From contig CAWBUW010000012.1 in assembly GCA_963792075.1 (NCBI GenBank), positions 434,001 through 498,000 on the forward strand: 64,000 nucleotides of DNA, written 5' to 3'. The stretch comes from CAWBUW01 sp963792075 (GTDB taxonomy: Bacteria; Chloroflexota; Anaerolineae; Anaerolineales; UBA4823). Of the stretch, positions 41,968 to 51,105 are shown in pieces (position 1 is the first letter of the stretch; every line of letters begins with the position of its first letter). The notes under the pieces were generated by a model. It saw nothing but the letters and a program-made list of their open reading frames with translations, was not told where the DNA came from and ran no database searches. The position numbers and the translations under genes were made by a program.

Positions 41968-43665
41968 TCAATACCCCAGGGCTTTCAACAATTGGGCTTC
42001 ATTCTTTTTACCCAGTTCACGACCTAGCAGGTCTTTCCAGAAATCATTGTCATAGCGTCGCGAACGCACCGGCAGCGGCATCGGCACCCCCCAACCCAGG
42101 AGGAGCACTTCCTCTTTGGGCTGCAAGCGCGCTAGCATGCCCCGCAGCGCTTCGCGCCCGGCCAACCCGGAGAGCACCGCCCGGATGTCATCCTCATCCC
42201 CCAGCCAGCCCGAGACGCGCGTCCCCAATTGCGACATGACTTCATCATAAATCTGAGAAGGCCGCTGATCCACGATGAGCAGCGTGACATAGTATTTGCG
42301 CATCTCACGTGCGATTGTGCTGAAGGTAGTCTGAGCTGCCATCTCACGGTTGAGCAGTTTATGCGCTTCTTCAACCACGATCACCAACGGGCGTGGCTCT
42401 GTGCCTCCATGTGTACGGTATTCATTCGTGCGTTTTTCCCAGGCCTGGCGGATGCGCCGGGTAAGCAGGTTGCTCACCAGCAGATAATCCAGGTCAGTCT
42501 CATGCCGGCCAAACGAAAGGATCACATGCTGGCCGTTCCCCAGGTGTTTAATGATTTCACCGACGCTATCCGCAGCCGGTTTTTCAACCACGTAAGGCAA
42601 GTGGAACAAACGGTTGAGCTTGCTGTGCAGCCCTTCGGCAGCCATTACGTTCACGCCCGCGCGCAGCGCCCAATAAGCCACGCTGTTCGGGGCAGGTATC
42701 TTTTTGCCTTCTTCGATCTCGATCGTTTCACCGGCTTTCATATCCCGAAAATGCTCAAACCAGGACTCCCGGCCAAACTCTGCCGCCAGCGCCTCCAGCG
42801 TGGTGGCGGTGGTCTCCTTGAGATTCAACTCGCGCCCGAGCATCTCGATATCTTCGGGCATAATGTCTCGCATCGCAATTTCCAGGTTGAAATCCGGGGT
42901 CTGGCCGCGAATCAGCGCGCCCTGCCCCAGCCCAACAACTCGCACCTGGCTGTGAAACTTGGTTTTCAGCCCGATGACCTGCTGGCCGGTATCCGAAGCC
43001 CGATCGTCAAAGCCATATTCATTATGCATATCAAAGACCAGCACGGAGGCTTCATCATAGTGGATCAGCCCTGCCAATACCAATCGGGTCAAGAAGGACT
43101 TGCCTGTGCCGGTGGCACCAAACACCCCTGAGGAGCGTTGGACAAACTTTTCCAGGTTCAAGCAAACGGGGTGCCCTTGCTCGCGCGTGTAGCCAATGAC
43201 AAAATTGCCTTTCCCCGTGGCCTTACCAAATATTTCAGCTATATCTCCCACCTCGGCAAGGTAGACCGGTGCATGGTGTTTGGGGATCGTTTTGACAGGC
43301 AGCGGGTGCGGGTCCTGATCATGAGCGGCGCGCCATCCGGGATATTCGGGACTGTCCAGATCTGGCCCTCGTTCCAGCATCAGCGCAGGCAGCACTTCCA
43401 GGTTGGTGTAAAGCGTCTGCCCGTGCAGCAGGCTGGCCAGCTCAGCGGGCAGACGTAATTCGCTCTGCTCGTCAGCGAAACGCGGATCCGTTGCACCGAG
43501 CTGCAAATCCGTAACCAGTCCATAAAACTGCCAGTCACCACTGCGAATGACCACAAACCCGCCTTCCTGCACCTGGTCTGTTGGGATGGTCAAGCGCACG
43601 CGCAGATTTTCCTTCAGGCCTCCCCCGACAACATAACCGATCATTGGGTTGCTATCATCAGACAT
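41968..43665 (-). CDS. herA: HerA-family DNA translocase ATPase
   Basis: A 565-aa protein. N-terminal HAS-barrel (about 8-95), then a RecA-like ATPase: Walker A GATGTGKS (183-190), Walker B followed by catalytic Glu in LVIVVEEAH, sensor region and arginine-finger segment RPSQIYDEVMSQLG. HerA hexamers pump DNA for the NurA nuclease during end resection, and related pairs serve in phage defence. It is the third gene of a tight operon with NurA. A GTG at 43671 abuts the upstream stop; ATG 43665 is the alternative used here. Confidence 0.92.
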   Translation of the reverse strand: MSDDSNPMIGYVVGGGLKENLRVRLTIPTDQVQEGGFVVIRSGDWQFYGLVTDLQLGATDPRFADEQSELRLPAELASLLHGQTLYTNLEVLPALMLERGPDLDSPEYPGWRAAHDQDPHPLPVKTIPKHHAPVYLAEVGDIAEIFGKATGKGNFVIGYTREQGHPVCLNLEKFVQRSSGVFGATGTGKSFLTRLVLAGLIHYDEASVLVFDMHNEYGFDDRASDTGQQVIGLKTKFHSQVRVVGLGQGALIRGQTPDFNLEIAMRDIMPEDIEMLGRELNLKETTATTLEALAAEFGRESWFEHFRDMKAGETIEIEEGKKIPAPNSVAYWALRAGVNVMAAEGLHSKLNRLFHLPYVVEKPAADSVGEIIKHLGNGQHVILSFGRHETDLDYLLVSNLLTRRIRQAWEKRTNEYRTHGGTEPRPLVIVVEEAHKLLNREMAAQTTFSTIAREMRKYYVTLLIVDQRPSQIYDEVMSQLGTRVSGWLGDEDDIRAVLSGLAGREALRGMLARLQPKEEVLLLGWGVPMPLPVRSRRYDNDFWKDLLGRELGKKNEAQLLKALGY

Positions 43666-43671
43666 ATCCAC

Positions 43672-44301
43672 CTACTCTCGGGCACTGGTTAAGGCATCGC
43701 TCAATGCACCCAACACGCTCATCAGGGCTGGGTAATCATCACGCAGCAGCGAAATCAGCTCCTGTGTCGCCGCATGCTTCCAGGCCTGGTCTCCCAGGGC
43801 CTGGTGCGCCATTCGCGCCTGAAGCAGGTGGGCTGCCAGGAGCTCGCCTACCGGCAGCTCTTTGGCGCGCAAGATGTGGCGAAAATAGCCGAAATGCCCT
43901 GCATCCGTGAAACAACGCAGCTCATCGTCGCCACAGCGGTAGATCCGGTCCAGGCTGAGCGGAGGGCGCGGCGGCAGCAGGTGAAAAACCTGTCCTTTCT
44001 GCAGGTAACCTACCGCCAACACGCTGATCTCCAGAGGGATGTTGCGGTTGATGCGGTTATCGGCGATGATATTGGCGTTCACCCCTTCCGAGGTGACCAG
44101 TTGGCGCACCAGGCCATCATCATCGATGTGGATATCGTGGATCAGGCCGTAGATCTCATAGTCCCCCTCTTGGGGAACGCGTACCAGGGCGCCAAAAGTG
44201 GGCGCGTCTCGCTGGGACACCCGGCAGCCGAAGACGAATCCGGCGGTACCGGCGCGCAGCATGCGCCCGATTTCCAGCGGCGAAGTTTCCTGTTCATTCA
44301 T
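43672..44301 (-). CDS. HAS-barrel-like protein between NurA and HerA
   Basis: A 209-aa protein without a named family. Residues about 8-105 resemble the HAS-barrel of the adjacent HerA: GFVFGCRVSQ, then FGALVRVPQEGDYEIYGLIHDIHID (about 36-60), parallel to FVVIRSGDWQFYGLVTDLQ in HerA. The remaining 100 residues are helical, with His/Ala/Leu-rich segments. The start overlaps the NurA stop (ATGA) and the stop abuts HerA, so all three are synthesised together. A likely role is as a third subunit linking nuclease and translocase; that is inference. The start at 44301 is set by GGGAGG upstream. Confidence 0.75.
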   Translation of the reverse strand: MNEQETSPLEIGRMLRAGTAGFVFGCRVSQRDAPTFGALVRVPQEGDYEIYGLIHDIHIDDDGLVRQLVTSEGVNANIIADNRINRNIPLEISVLAVGYLQKGQVFHLLPPRPPLSLDRIYRCGDDELRCFTDAGHFGYFRHILRAKELPVGELLAAHLLQARMAHQALGDQAWKHAATQELISLLRDDYPALMSVLGALSDALTSARE

Positions 44302-45503
44302 TTGTAAGCGGTCCTCCCTGCCCCAACTTTCAGAGCTTGTTTTTGCGATTGGCTGCCCACCTCGACGCCGCGCCGGCGCAGCTCCAGGGCGATCATCTGC
44401 GTGACCTGGTCGCGCTCTTCCAAAGTGACAACGGCGGTTTCGTGGGCCCGGTGCAGCAAATAGGGATAAGTACGCGTGCCCAATGTGCGGCACTGCTCGA
44501 CCAGGATGGCGTGCAGCGCGTCAAACTGCGCAGGCGCTTTGACCACCCAGGCCGGCACCTCAACGCGCGCCAGCCAAGGCTTCCCTGCCCGGCCCACATT
44601 CAGATAGAAGAAATGCACTTCCAGCTCACCGGCATACTGTCGCGCGGACTGGGATTGCATGACAAAGATTGCCGACCTTTCCCCCGGATGCAAGAGGGGA
44701 TAATACAAGTCCTGATCCGTCACGCCTTGCAGTGGATGAAGCTGGCGAATCTCCGGCAGCTCACTTTCGGGCGTCATGGCTACTTCCAACAAGCGCACAA
44801 CCAGGGCAGCCGCGGGCTTGTCCACGTACCCGGCGGCGATGGCCCCGCGGTGTCTCAACTCATGCAGCGCCTCTTTGTATTGCTCTAATTGTTCTTGAAA
44901 TTCGGCTGCTTCTTCGCCGTTGCCCTTGGCGCCCCACAACTCCAGCGGCCCATCTGTCAGCGTGACCACAGGAACATCCGAGGGCTCAGCCAGCTCTGCC
45001 AGCACGGTGCGTTCTTCTCTGTCACGACGCAATGCCACCTGCTCATCCGAGATCAAGCTTCCGGAGCGGGTAAAAAGTTCCTCGGGATGGTACAGCAGCC
45101 GGCTGCGCACCAAAGTTTGTGGCGCGTCGGCCAGCCCCAACTGCAAACGCACCGCGCCCACGTTGATCAAGCAGTAAGCCACTTCCGCGTGACGATCCAC
45201 GCCTGCCTGCGAGCCATCCGCGGCGACCAGGGTAGCCCGCTCTGGCAGCCCCGGCAGCGGAAATGAGCCGGTCAAATATTGGGGGGGCTGCTGGCCAGTC
45301 GCCGGCCTGGCGCAGCGCAGGCTGGGGTCGTGGGTGGTGGCAACACTTTCTACTTTGTGCGCCAACTGCGCAAGTCTGTCTGCCCATTGTTCCAGAAGCT
45401 GGCGGGCGAGCGCCCGCCGTTCATCCAATACGCGCTCTCGCCCTGAAGCCCCCTCCCCTAATTGCCTGACCTGTTCCTGAATCTGTTGAAAATCTAGTGA
45501 CAT
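44298..45503 (-). CDS. nurA: NurA-domain 5'-to-3' nuclease
   Basis: A 401-aa NurA nuclease. The metal-binding acidic residues lie in LVAADGSQ (Asp96), VVTLTDGPLELW and GYVDKP; the C-terminus has the family block AHETAVVTLEERDQVTQMI. An N-terminal helical extension of about 80 residues precedes the nuclease core. It works with HerA to resect DNA ends. GAGGGG stands before ATG 45503; a GTG at 45518 is less likely. A promoter with an overlapping LexA-like box controls the three-gene operon. Confidence 0.9.
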   Translation of the reverse strand: MSLDFQQIQEQVRQLGEGASGRERVLDERRALARQLLEQWADRLAQLAHKVESVATTHDPSLRCARPATGQQPPQYLTGSFPLPGLPERATLVAADGSQAGVDRHAEVAYCLINVGAVRLQLGLADAPQTLVRSRLLYHPEELFTRSGSLISDEQVALRRDREERTVLAELAEPSDVPVVTLTDGPLELWGAKGNGEEAAEFQEQLEQYKEALHELRHRGAIAAGYVDKPAAALVVRLLEVAMTPESELPEIRQLHPLQGVTDQDLYYPLLHPGERSAIFVMQSQSARQYAGELEVHFFYLNVGRAGKPWLARVEVPAWVVKAPAQFDALHAILVEQCRTLGTRTYPYLLHRAHETAVVTLEERDQVTQMIALELRRRGVEVGSQSQKQALKVGAGRTAYK

Positions 45504-45519
45504 GAGCCCCTCAAACACA

Positions 45520-45565
45520 GAACATTTGTTTCACATATTGTACAGGCAAACACGATCAAATGCAA
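45520..45565 (-). promoter_or_regulatory. NurA-HerA operon promoter with LexA-like box
   Basis: Minus strand TTGCAT (45560-45565), 17 bp, TACAAT (45537-45542). The sequence AAACAAATGTTC (45520-45531) lies at the predicted start site and differs in one position from the GAACAAATGTTC box at 35546-35557. Confidence 0.65.
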
Positions 45566-45595
45566 GCTAAATATTAATGAGTTTGGGGGTTCGCG

Positions 45596-45709
45596 GGCTG
45601 TCCAAAAAGAAACAAAGGAAGAAAATTTATACGTACCTGTGGGGGTGGTGCTTCGCACCATCCCCACAGGTACGTATATTTCTCCTTGTTTTCATCTTTT
45701 TGGACAGCC
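45596..45709. mobile_element. Family B MITE, complete copy
   Basis: Ends GGCTGTCCAAAAAGA and the exact inverted complement (45695-45709). The arms continue with A-rich blocks, then ACGTACCTGTGGGG and complement around a GCTTCGC tip, so nearly all 114 bp is self-complementary. It sits inside a further palindrome (45583-45722) with arms TTGGGGGTTCG/CGAACCCCCAA. No target duplication is visible. A truncated copy is at 49682-49773. Confidence 0.75.
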
Positions 45710-45740
45710 TCCGAACCCCCAACCCCCTGATGCAACCCTG

Positions 45741-46454
45741 TTATAGTTTGGATTCGTGCCCTAAGATCATCGAATCATGTACTCGGCGCAGTTCTTCCAA
45801 CAGCTCTTCCTGTCGTGCAGCCACATATTCGTGCAACAGCGGCTCACCGATCGGGTTGGTATTGATGGCGAAGCCCATCCGATGCAAAAAGGAGCCCGAT
45901 TGGTGCACAACACTGGTTACTTTCCCCCGGCAGCGGATCAATCGCTCTGATGTTGGCAGGCGAAAATCCACAAACACTTCCTGTCCCTTCTTAAAGGTCA
46001 GCTCACCATAGATATAAGTTGCAAAAATAAAAACTCCCACCCCAATAGGAGAAATATCCGCCAGCTTGCCAGGGATGCGATGTTCGCCATCATAGATCTC
46101 AGTATCAATTGGCTCCTTGGGCTGTACCCGGATGGCGAGGCGTTTGCCCAACGAGTACGGCGCGCGCGTGAACTCGGTCAGGATTGCCTGGCATTTGACC
46201 AGGTCGATCGCCACACTTTTGGCCTGGTAAATTTCCTGGATAGACTCGGTTTGCACATAGGTCTTGCCTTCCAGGGCCAGGCAGGTTGCCTGGTAGGGGT
46301 GCACATTCAACGCCAGGTACCCCTGATTGATCATGATGATCCGGGCATCATAGGTAACGGGGATACCGCGGTACGTATTCATCAGTCGCACGGGTTTCCC
46401 CTGTGCCGCTGCCTGCTCAAATCCTTTGATTAAGGCTTCCAGGTCTCCCACCAT
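45741..46454 (-). CDS. PilZ-domain protein with YcgR-like N-terminal domain
   Basis: A 237-aa cytosolic protein. The N-terminal half (1-110) resembles the PilZN/YcgR-like domain; the C-terminal half has PilZ elements: RLAIRVQPKEP (about 104-114), DISPIGVGVF (about 133-142) and RGKVTSVV. The canonical RxxxR motif is weak (one arginine of the pair is not evident), so c-di-GMP binding is probable but not secure. Ends just after the family B element; AGGAA lies 6 nt before the ATG. Confidence 0.8.
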   Translation of the reverse strand: MVGDLEALIKGFEQAAAQGKPVRLMNTYRGIPVTYDARIIMINQGYLALNVHPYQATCLALEGKTYVQTESIQEIYQAKSVAIDLVKCQAILTEFTRAPYSLGKRLAIRVQPKEPIDTEIYDGEHRIPGKLADISPIGVGVFIFATYIYGELTFKKGQEVFVDFRLPTSERLIRCRGKVTSVVHQSGSFLHRMGFAINTNPIGEPLLHEYVAARQEELLEELRRVHDSMILGHESKL

Positions 46455-46492
46455 ACACTTTTCCTATGAAAGTCTCTCAGGTGCTGATAAAA

Positions 46493-46537
46493 AATACGGG
46501 TGTTTTGTGCCCCATTGCGGCACAAAACACCCGTATT
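46493..46537. terminator. Terminator hairpin of the P-type ATPase gene
   Basis: Arms AATACGGGTGTTTTGTGCC and complement with a 7-nt loop, 23 bp beyond the ATPase stop (46560). On the minus strand TTTTTAT follows the stem, a reasonable U-tract. Confidence 0.75.
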
Positions 46538-46559
46538 ATACTCAATTGTCAAACAAGAA

Positions 46560-49496
46560 CTAATTCAACTTTTGCTGAGCTCGCAAAAAGATCTTTGTAA
46601 TTTCTTCGGAGATGGCCGGGATCACGGCAAGCCCGAGAATTACCGTCCATTCCCTGACACTTGGCATATGCGTATTGAAGATCGGCTGCAAGAAAGGCAC
46701 CGATACAACCAGTATCAGGAGCAGGATCGACAGGCCTACCGCATACTGCATGAATTTATTCGAGAACACACCGATCTTGAAAATCGAAAGATACTCTGAA
46801 CGGACCGTATAGGCACGGAACAGCTCGCACAACGAAAGAGTGACAAAAGCCATCGTCTCCGCAGTTTGCACGTCCACACCGCTCCAATTATGCTGCAGCA
46901 CGTAGAGCAGCGAGTTCATTCCGGCCGGGACGGCCGAGCCCGCTTCCAGGTGCCAAACCAAACCCATGACAAAAGCGCCCAAGACCGCTCCGGTTTGGGT
47001 AATCGTCTGGATCACAATACCCGTGCGCATGGGGCCATTGATGATGGGTTCTTTGGGCGGGCGCGGCGGGCGCTGCATGACGGTCGAGTCGCCCTTTTCC
47101 ATCGCCAACGCTAACGCGGGGGCGCCGTCGGTGAGCAGGTTCAGCCAGAGCAGTTGGATGGCAGTCAGCGGCGAAGGCAAGCCGGCCAATGTCGCCAGGA
47201 AGATAATCATGATCTCCGCCACGTTGGAGGAAAGCAAGAAGAAAACGAACTTACGGATGTTGTCGTAGATAATCCGGCCCTGCTCCACCGCAGAGACGAT
47301 GCTGGCGTAGTTATCATCTGTTAGCACCATGGCTGCACTTTCTTTGGCTACATCTGTGCCGGTAATGCCCATGGCCACGCCAATATCGGCGCGTTTGATC
47401 GAGGGAGCGTCGTTGACACCATCCCCCGTCATTGCTACCACTTCCCCATCTGCACGCAGCGCCTCGACGATGCGCAGCTTGTGTTCAGGGGAGACACGGG
47501 CAAATACGTCCGTCACCTCCACCTCGCGAGTCAGCTCTGCATCGCTCAAATTGTTCAGGTCGCTGCCCGTGAGCACCTTGTGGCCAGGCCGCAGCAAGCC
47601 AATCGCTTCAGCGATTGCTTTCGCGGTCTTGGGGTAATCCCCTGTGATCATGATCGTGCGGATGCCTGCACGAGCGGCAATCTTCAGCGCAGGAGAGACT
47701 TCCGGGCGAGCCGGGTCAATCATGCCAACCAGGCCCACAAAGGTCAGGCCTTGCTCCAGCGCCGAGACGTCGGATGTATTGGGTAGATTCTCGCTGGTTT
47801 TGAACGCCATACCCAGTACCCGCAGGGCGTCTTCGGTCATGGCATCATTCGCAGCCAGGATCTCCTGCCGTTTGGCATCATCCATCGGCACCGCCTTATC
47901 GTCCATGCCCTGATAGTGCGAACACAGTTCCAGCACCATATCCGGCGCGCCCTTCACCGTCACCACATAACCGGTAGAGCGTGGGTTTTCATCGAATGGT
48001 GAAATGTCCTCCGGGCGGGCATCTTTGATGTCATGGATCGTGATCATGCGTTTGCGCGTGGCGTCAAAAGGCACTTCCTGCACGCGAGGGTAAGCATGGT
48101 TGAGCGGGCGGGGCAGCGCCCCGGCCTTGGCCGAGGCAACGATCAGCGCGCCTTCGGTTGGATCGCCCACCAGGCGATACGAATGCTCCCCAGATACCTC
48201 GCCCGAAATTTCCATTTCGGCGTCATTGTTCAACGCGCCAACCCACAAGGCAGTCAAAATTGCCTGGAAATCCTGTAAGTTGACCGGGTTATTACCATCC
48301 AAGAAATCGCCAGCCAGCGAGCGGCTTTTCCCGGAAATATTCAAGAACTTGCCATCCGCCCAGACGCGCGTGGCGGTCATCTCATTTTGCGTCAGCGTAC
48401 CGGTTTTGTCCGAACAGATTACCGTCGCGGAGCCCAGCGTCTCAACCGACGACAGACGGCGGATCAAAGCGTGGCGCTTGATCATCTCATGCATACCCAG
48501 CGCCAGGCTGATGGTCACCACAGCCGGCAAACCTTCCGGCACGGCTGCAATCGCCAGGCTGACCGCGACCATGAAGACTTCAACCAATTCGCGCGAGAAT
48601 TCCTGGAAATACTTTATCAGCCCACCCCCCGCAGTGAAGATCATCCCCAGATCCGTGTTACGGAAGACCGCAACCAAAAATACCAGACCACAGATCGCCA
48701 AAGCTGACCAACCCAACAGTTTACCCAGCTCTTCCAGGCGGCGCTGTAGTGGAGTCTGTTCCTGTTCCACGGAGGCTAACATTTCCGCAATCAGGCCGAT
48801 CTGCGTGCGCATCCCCGTACCGACGACCACGCCTCGTCCTCGCCCGTAAGACACCACCGTCCCCATAAAAGCGGTATTCTTGCGATCACCCAGCGGAATG
48901 TCCGCTTCCAGGCGGGTATTGGCATCCTTCTGCACCGGCACCGATTCGCCCGTCAGCGCAGCCTCTTCCACCCGCATGTTCACCGCTTCCAGCAGGCGTA
49001 CATCCGCAGGAATAAAATTACCCGCCTCCATCAACACGATATCCCCAGGTACCAGTTGGTGGGCTGGCACAGTCTGGCGGCTGCCGTCCCGCAGCACCTG
49101 CGCATCCGGCGCAGCTAATTTCTTCAGCGCCGCCAGTGCCTGTTCAGCACGGCGCTCCTGGATTACCCCCAGGGTCGCATTAAGCACCACAATCGAGATA
49201 ATCGCGCCGGCATCCACCCATTCGCCCAACAAGGCCGAAATAACGGCGGCAATGATCAGCAACATCACAATAAAATCTTTAAATTGCAGCCACAGCATTT
49301 GCCAGAAAGTAATCCCAGCCGCCTCAGTCAACTGGTTTGGGCCATACACTTGCAGACGGTGAGCAGCTTCTGCTGCCGAGAGGCCGGTATCGGCCGGGGT
49401 AGCAAGCTGCTCTAAGATTTCATCGGATGATAGTGCGTGCCAGCTTTCTTCTGGCTTGGGCTTTGCTTGAGGGGATGTGTTCATTTCTCTGGACAT
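46560..49496 (-). CDS. P-type cation-transporting ATPase, Ca2+ (SERCA-like PII) type
   Basis: A 978-aa integral membrane pump, full length. Order: N-terminal cation-ATPase domain, actuator with TGESVPV, membrane motif PEGLPAVVTI in M4, phosphorylated Asp in CSDKTGTLTQNE, nucleotide-binding domain with KGAPD, hinge MTGDGVNDAPSIKRADIGVAMG, and a C-terminal four-helix cation ATPase domain. The PEGLP motif and the presence of the C-terminal domain point to Ca2+ export. AAGGAG lies 7 nt before the ATG. Divergent from icd, with an extended -10 at 49544-49552. Confidence 0.93.
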   Translation of the reverse strand: MSREMNTSPQAKPKPEESWHALSSDEILEQLATPADTGLSAAEAAHRLQVYGPNQLTEAAGITFWQMLWLQFKDFIVMLLIIAAVISALLGEWVDAGAIISIVVLNATLGVIQERRAEQALAALKKLAAPDAQVLRDGSRQTVPAHQLVPGDIVLMEAGNFIPADVRLLEAVNMRVEEAALTGESVPVQKDANTRLEADIPLGDRKNTAFMGTVVSYGRGRGVVVGTGMRTQIGLIAEMLASVEQEQTPLQRRLEELGKLLGWSALAICGLVFLVAVFRNTDLGMIFTAGGGLIKYFQEFSRELVEVFMVAVSLAIAAVPEGLPAVVTISLALGMHEMIKRHALIRRLSSVETLGSATVICSDKTGTLTQNEMTATRVWADGKFLNISGKSRSLAGDFLDGNNPVNLQDFQAILTALWVGALNNDAEMEISGEVSGEHSYRLVGDPTEGALIVASAKAGALPRPLNHAYPRVQEVPFDATRKRMITIHDIKDARPEDISPFDENPRSTGYVVTVKGAPDMVLELCSHYQGMDDKAVPMDDAKRQEILAANDAMTEDALRVLGMAFKTSENLPNTSDVSALEQGLTFVGLVGMIDPARPEVSPALKIAARAGIRTIMITGDYPKTAKAIAEAIGLLRPGHKVLTGSDLNNLSDAELTREVEVTDVFARVSPEHKLRIVEALRADGEVVAMTGDGVNDAPSIKRADIGVAMGITGTDVAKESAAMVLTDDNYASIVSAVEQGRIIYDNIRKFVFFLLSSNVAEIMIIFLATLAGLPSPLTAIQLLWLNLLTDGAPALALAMEKGDSTVMQRPPRPPKEPIINGPMRTGIVIQTITQTGAVLGAFVMGLVWHLEAGSAVPAGMNSLLYVLQHNWSGVDVQTAETMAFVTLSLCELFRAYTVRSEYLSIFKIGVFSNKFMQYAVGLSILLLILVVSVPFLQPIFNTHMPSVREWTVILGLAVIPAISEEITKIFLRAQQKLN

Positions 49497-49543
49497 GCGA
49501 TTTCTCCTTAAGTGCCCGCCTTTCGATTCTGCGGATCTTAAGC

Positions 49544-49552
49544 ATTATAGCA
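49544..49552 (-). promoter_or_regulatory. Extended -10 promoter of the P-type ATPase gene
   Basis: TGCTATAAT on the minus strand, 48 bp before the ATG. The identical nine bases occur on the plus strand for icd. Confidence 0.65.
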
Positions 49553-49596
49553 CCATGACCGTTTCAAGGGATTTGGCGCTTGGCAGGTTCTGGCAA

Positions 49597-49608
49597 TGAC
49601 AATTGTCA
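49597..49608. promoter_or_regulatory. Perfect 12-bp palindrome between divergent promoters
   Basis: TGACAATTGTCA lies midway between the two extended -10 elements of the ATPase and icd genes, where a single regulator could affect both. Confidence 0.45.
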
Positions 49609-49634
49609 CCTTTTTACGCCTCAAACATCTAACA

Positions 49635-49643
49635 TGCTATAAT
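49635..49643 (+). promoter_or_regulatory. Extended -10 promoter of icd
   Basis: TGCTATAAT without a recognisable -35. The transcript would carry the truncated family B element as its leader before the ATG at 49790. Confidence 0.65.
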
Positions 49644-49681
49644 GCACGCTGAGTCAGACCTTTATAGTTTATCTGGTAGGA

Positions 49682-49773
49682 GCTGTCCAAAAAGACGAAA
49701 ACAAGGAGAAAATATGTGTACCTGTGGGGTGATGCTTCGCACCATCCCCACAGGTACACATAAATTTTCTTCC
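49682..49773. mobile_element. Family B MITE, truncated copy in the icd leader
   Basis: Its left arm (GCTGTCCAAAAAGA, then GAAAACAAGGAGAAA) matches the right arm of the copy at 45596-45709 read in reverse; the right arm stops at TTTTCTTCC and lacks the last 21 bp including the terminal repeat. The central hairpin (TACCTGTGGGG around GCTTCGC) is intact. It is in opposite orientation to the complete copy and ends 7 bp before the icd Shine-Dalgarno. Confidence 0.75.
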
Positions 49774-49789
49774 ATTGAAGGAGAAGAGC

Positions 49790-51091
<1,302 letters not shown>

Positions 51092-51105
51092 ACTTTTATA
51101 TAGAA

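Noticed and set aside
44302..44493. 64-residue N-terminal extension of the middle gene of the NurA-HerA operon
   Set aside because: It lies wholly inside the NurA coding region and reads as low-complexity Arg/Pro/Gly shadow; GGGAGG supports ATG 44301.
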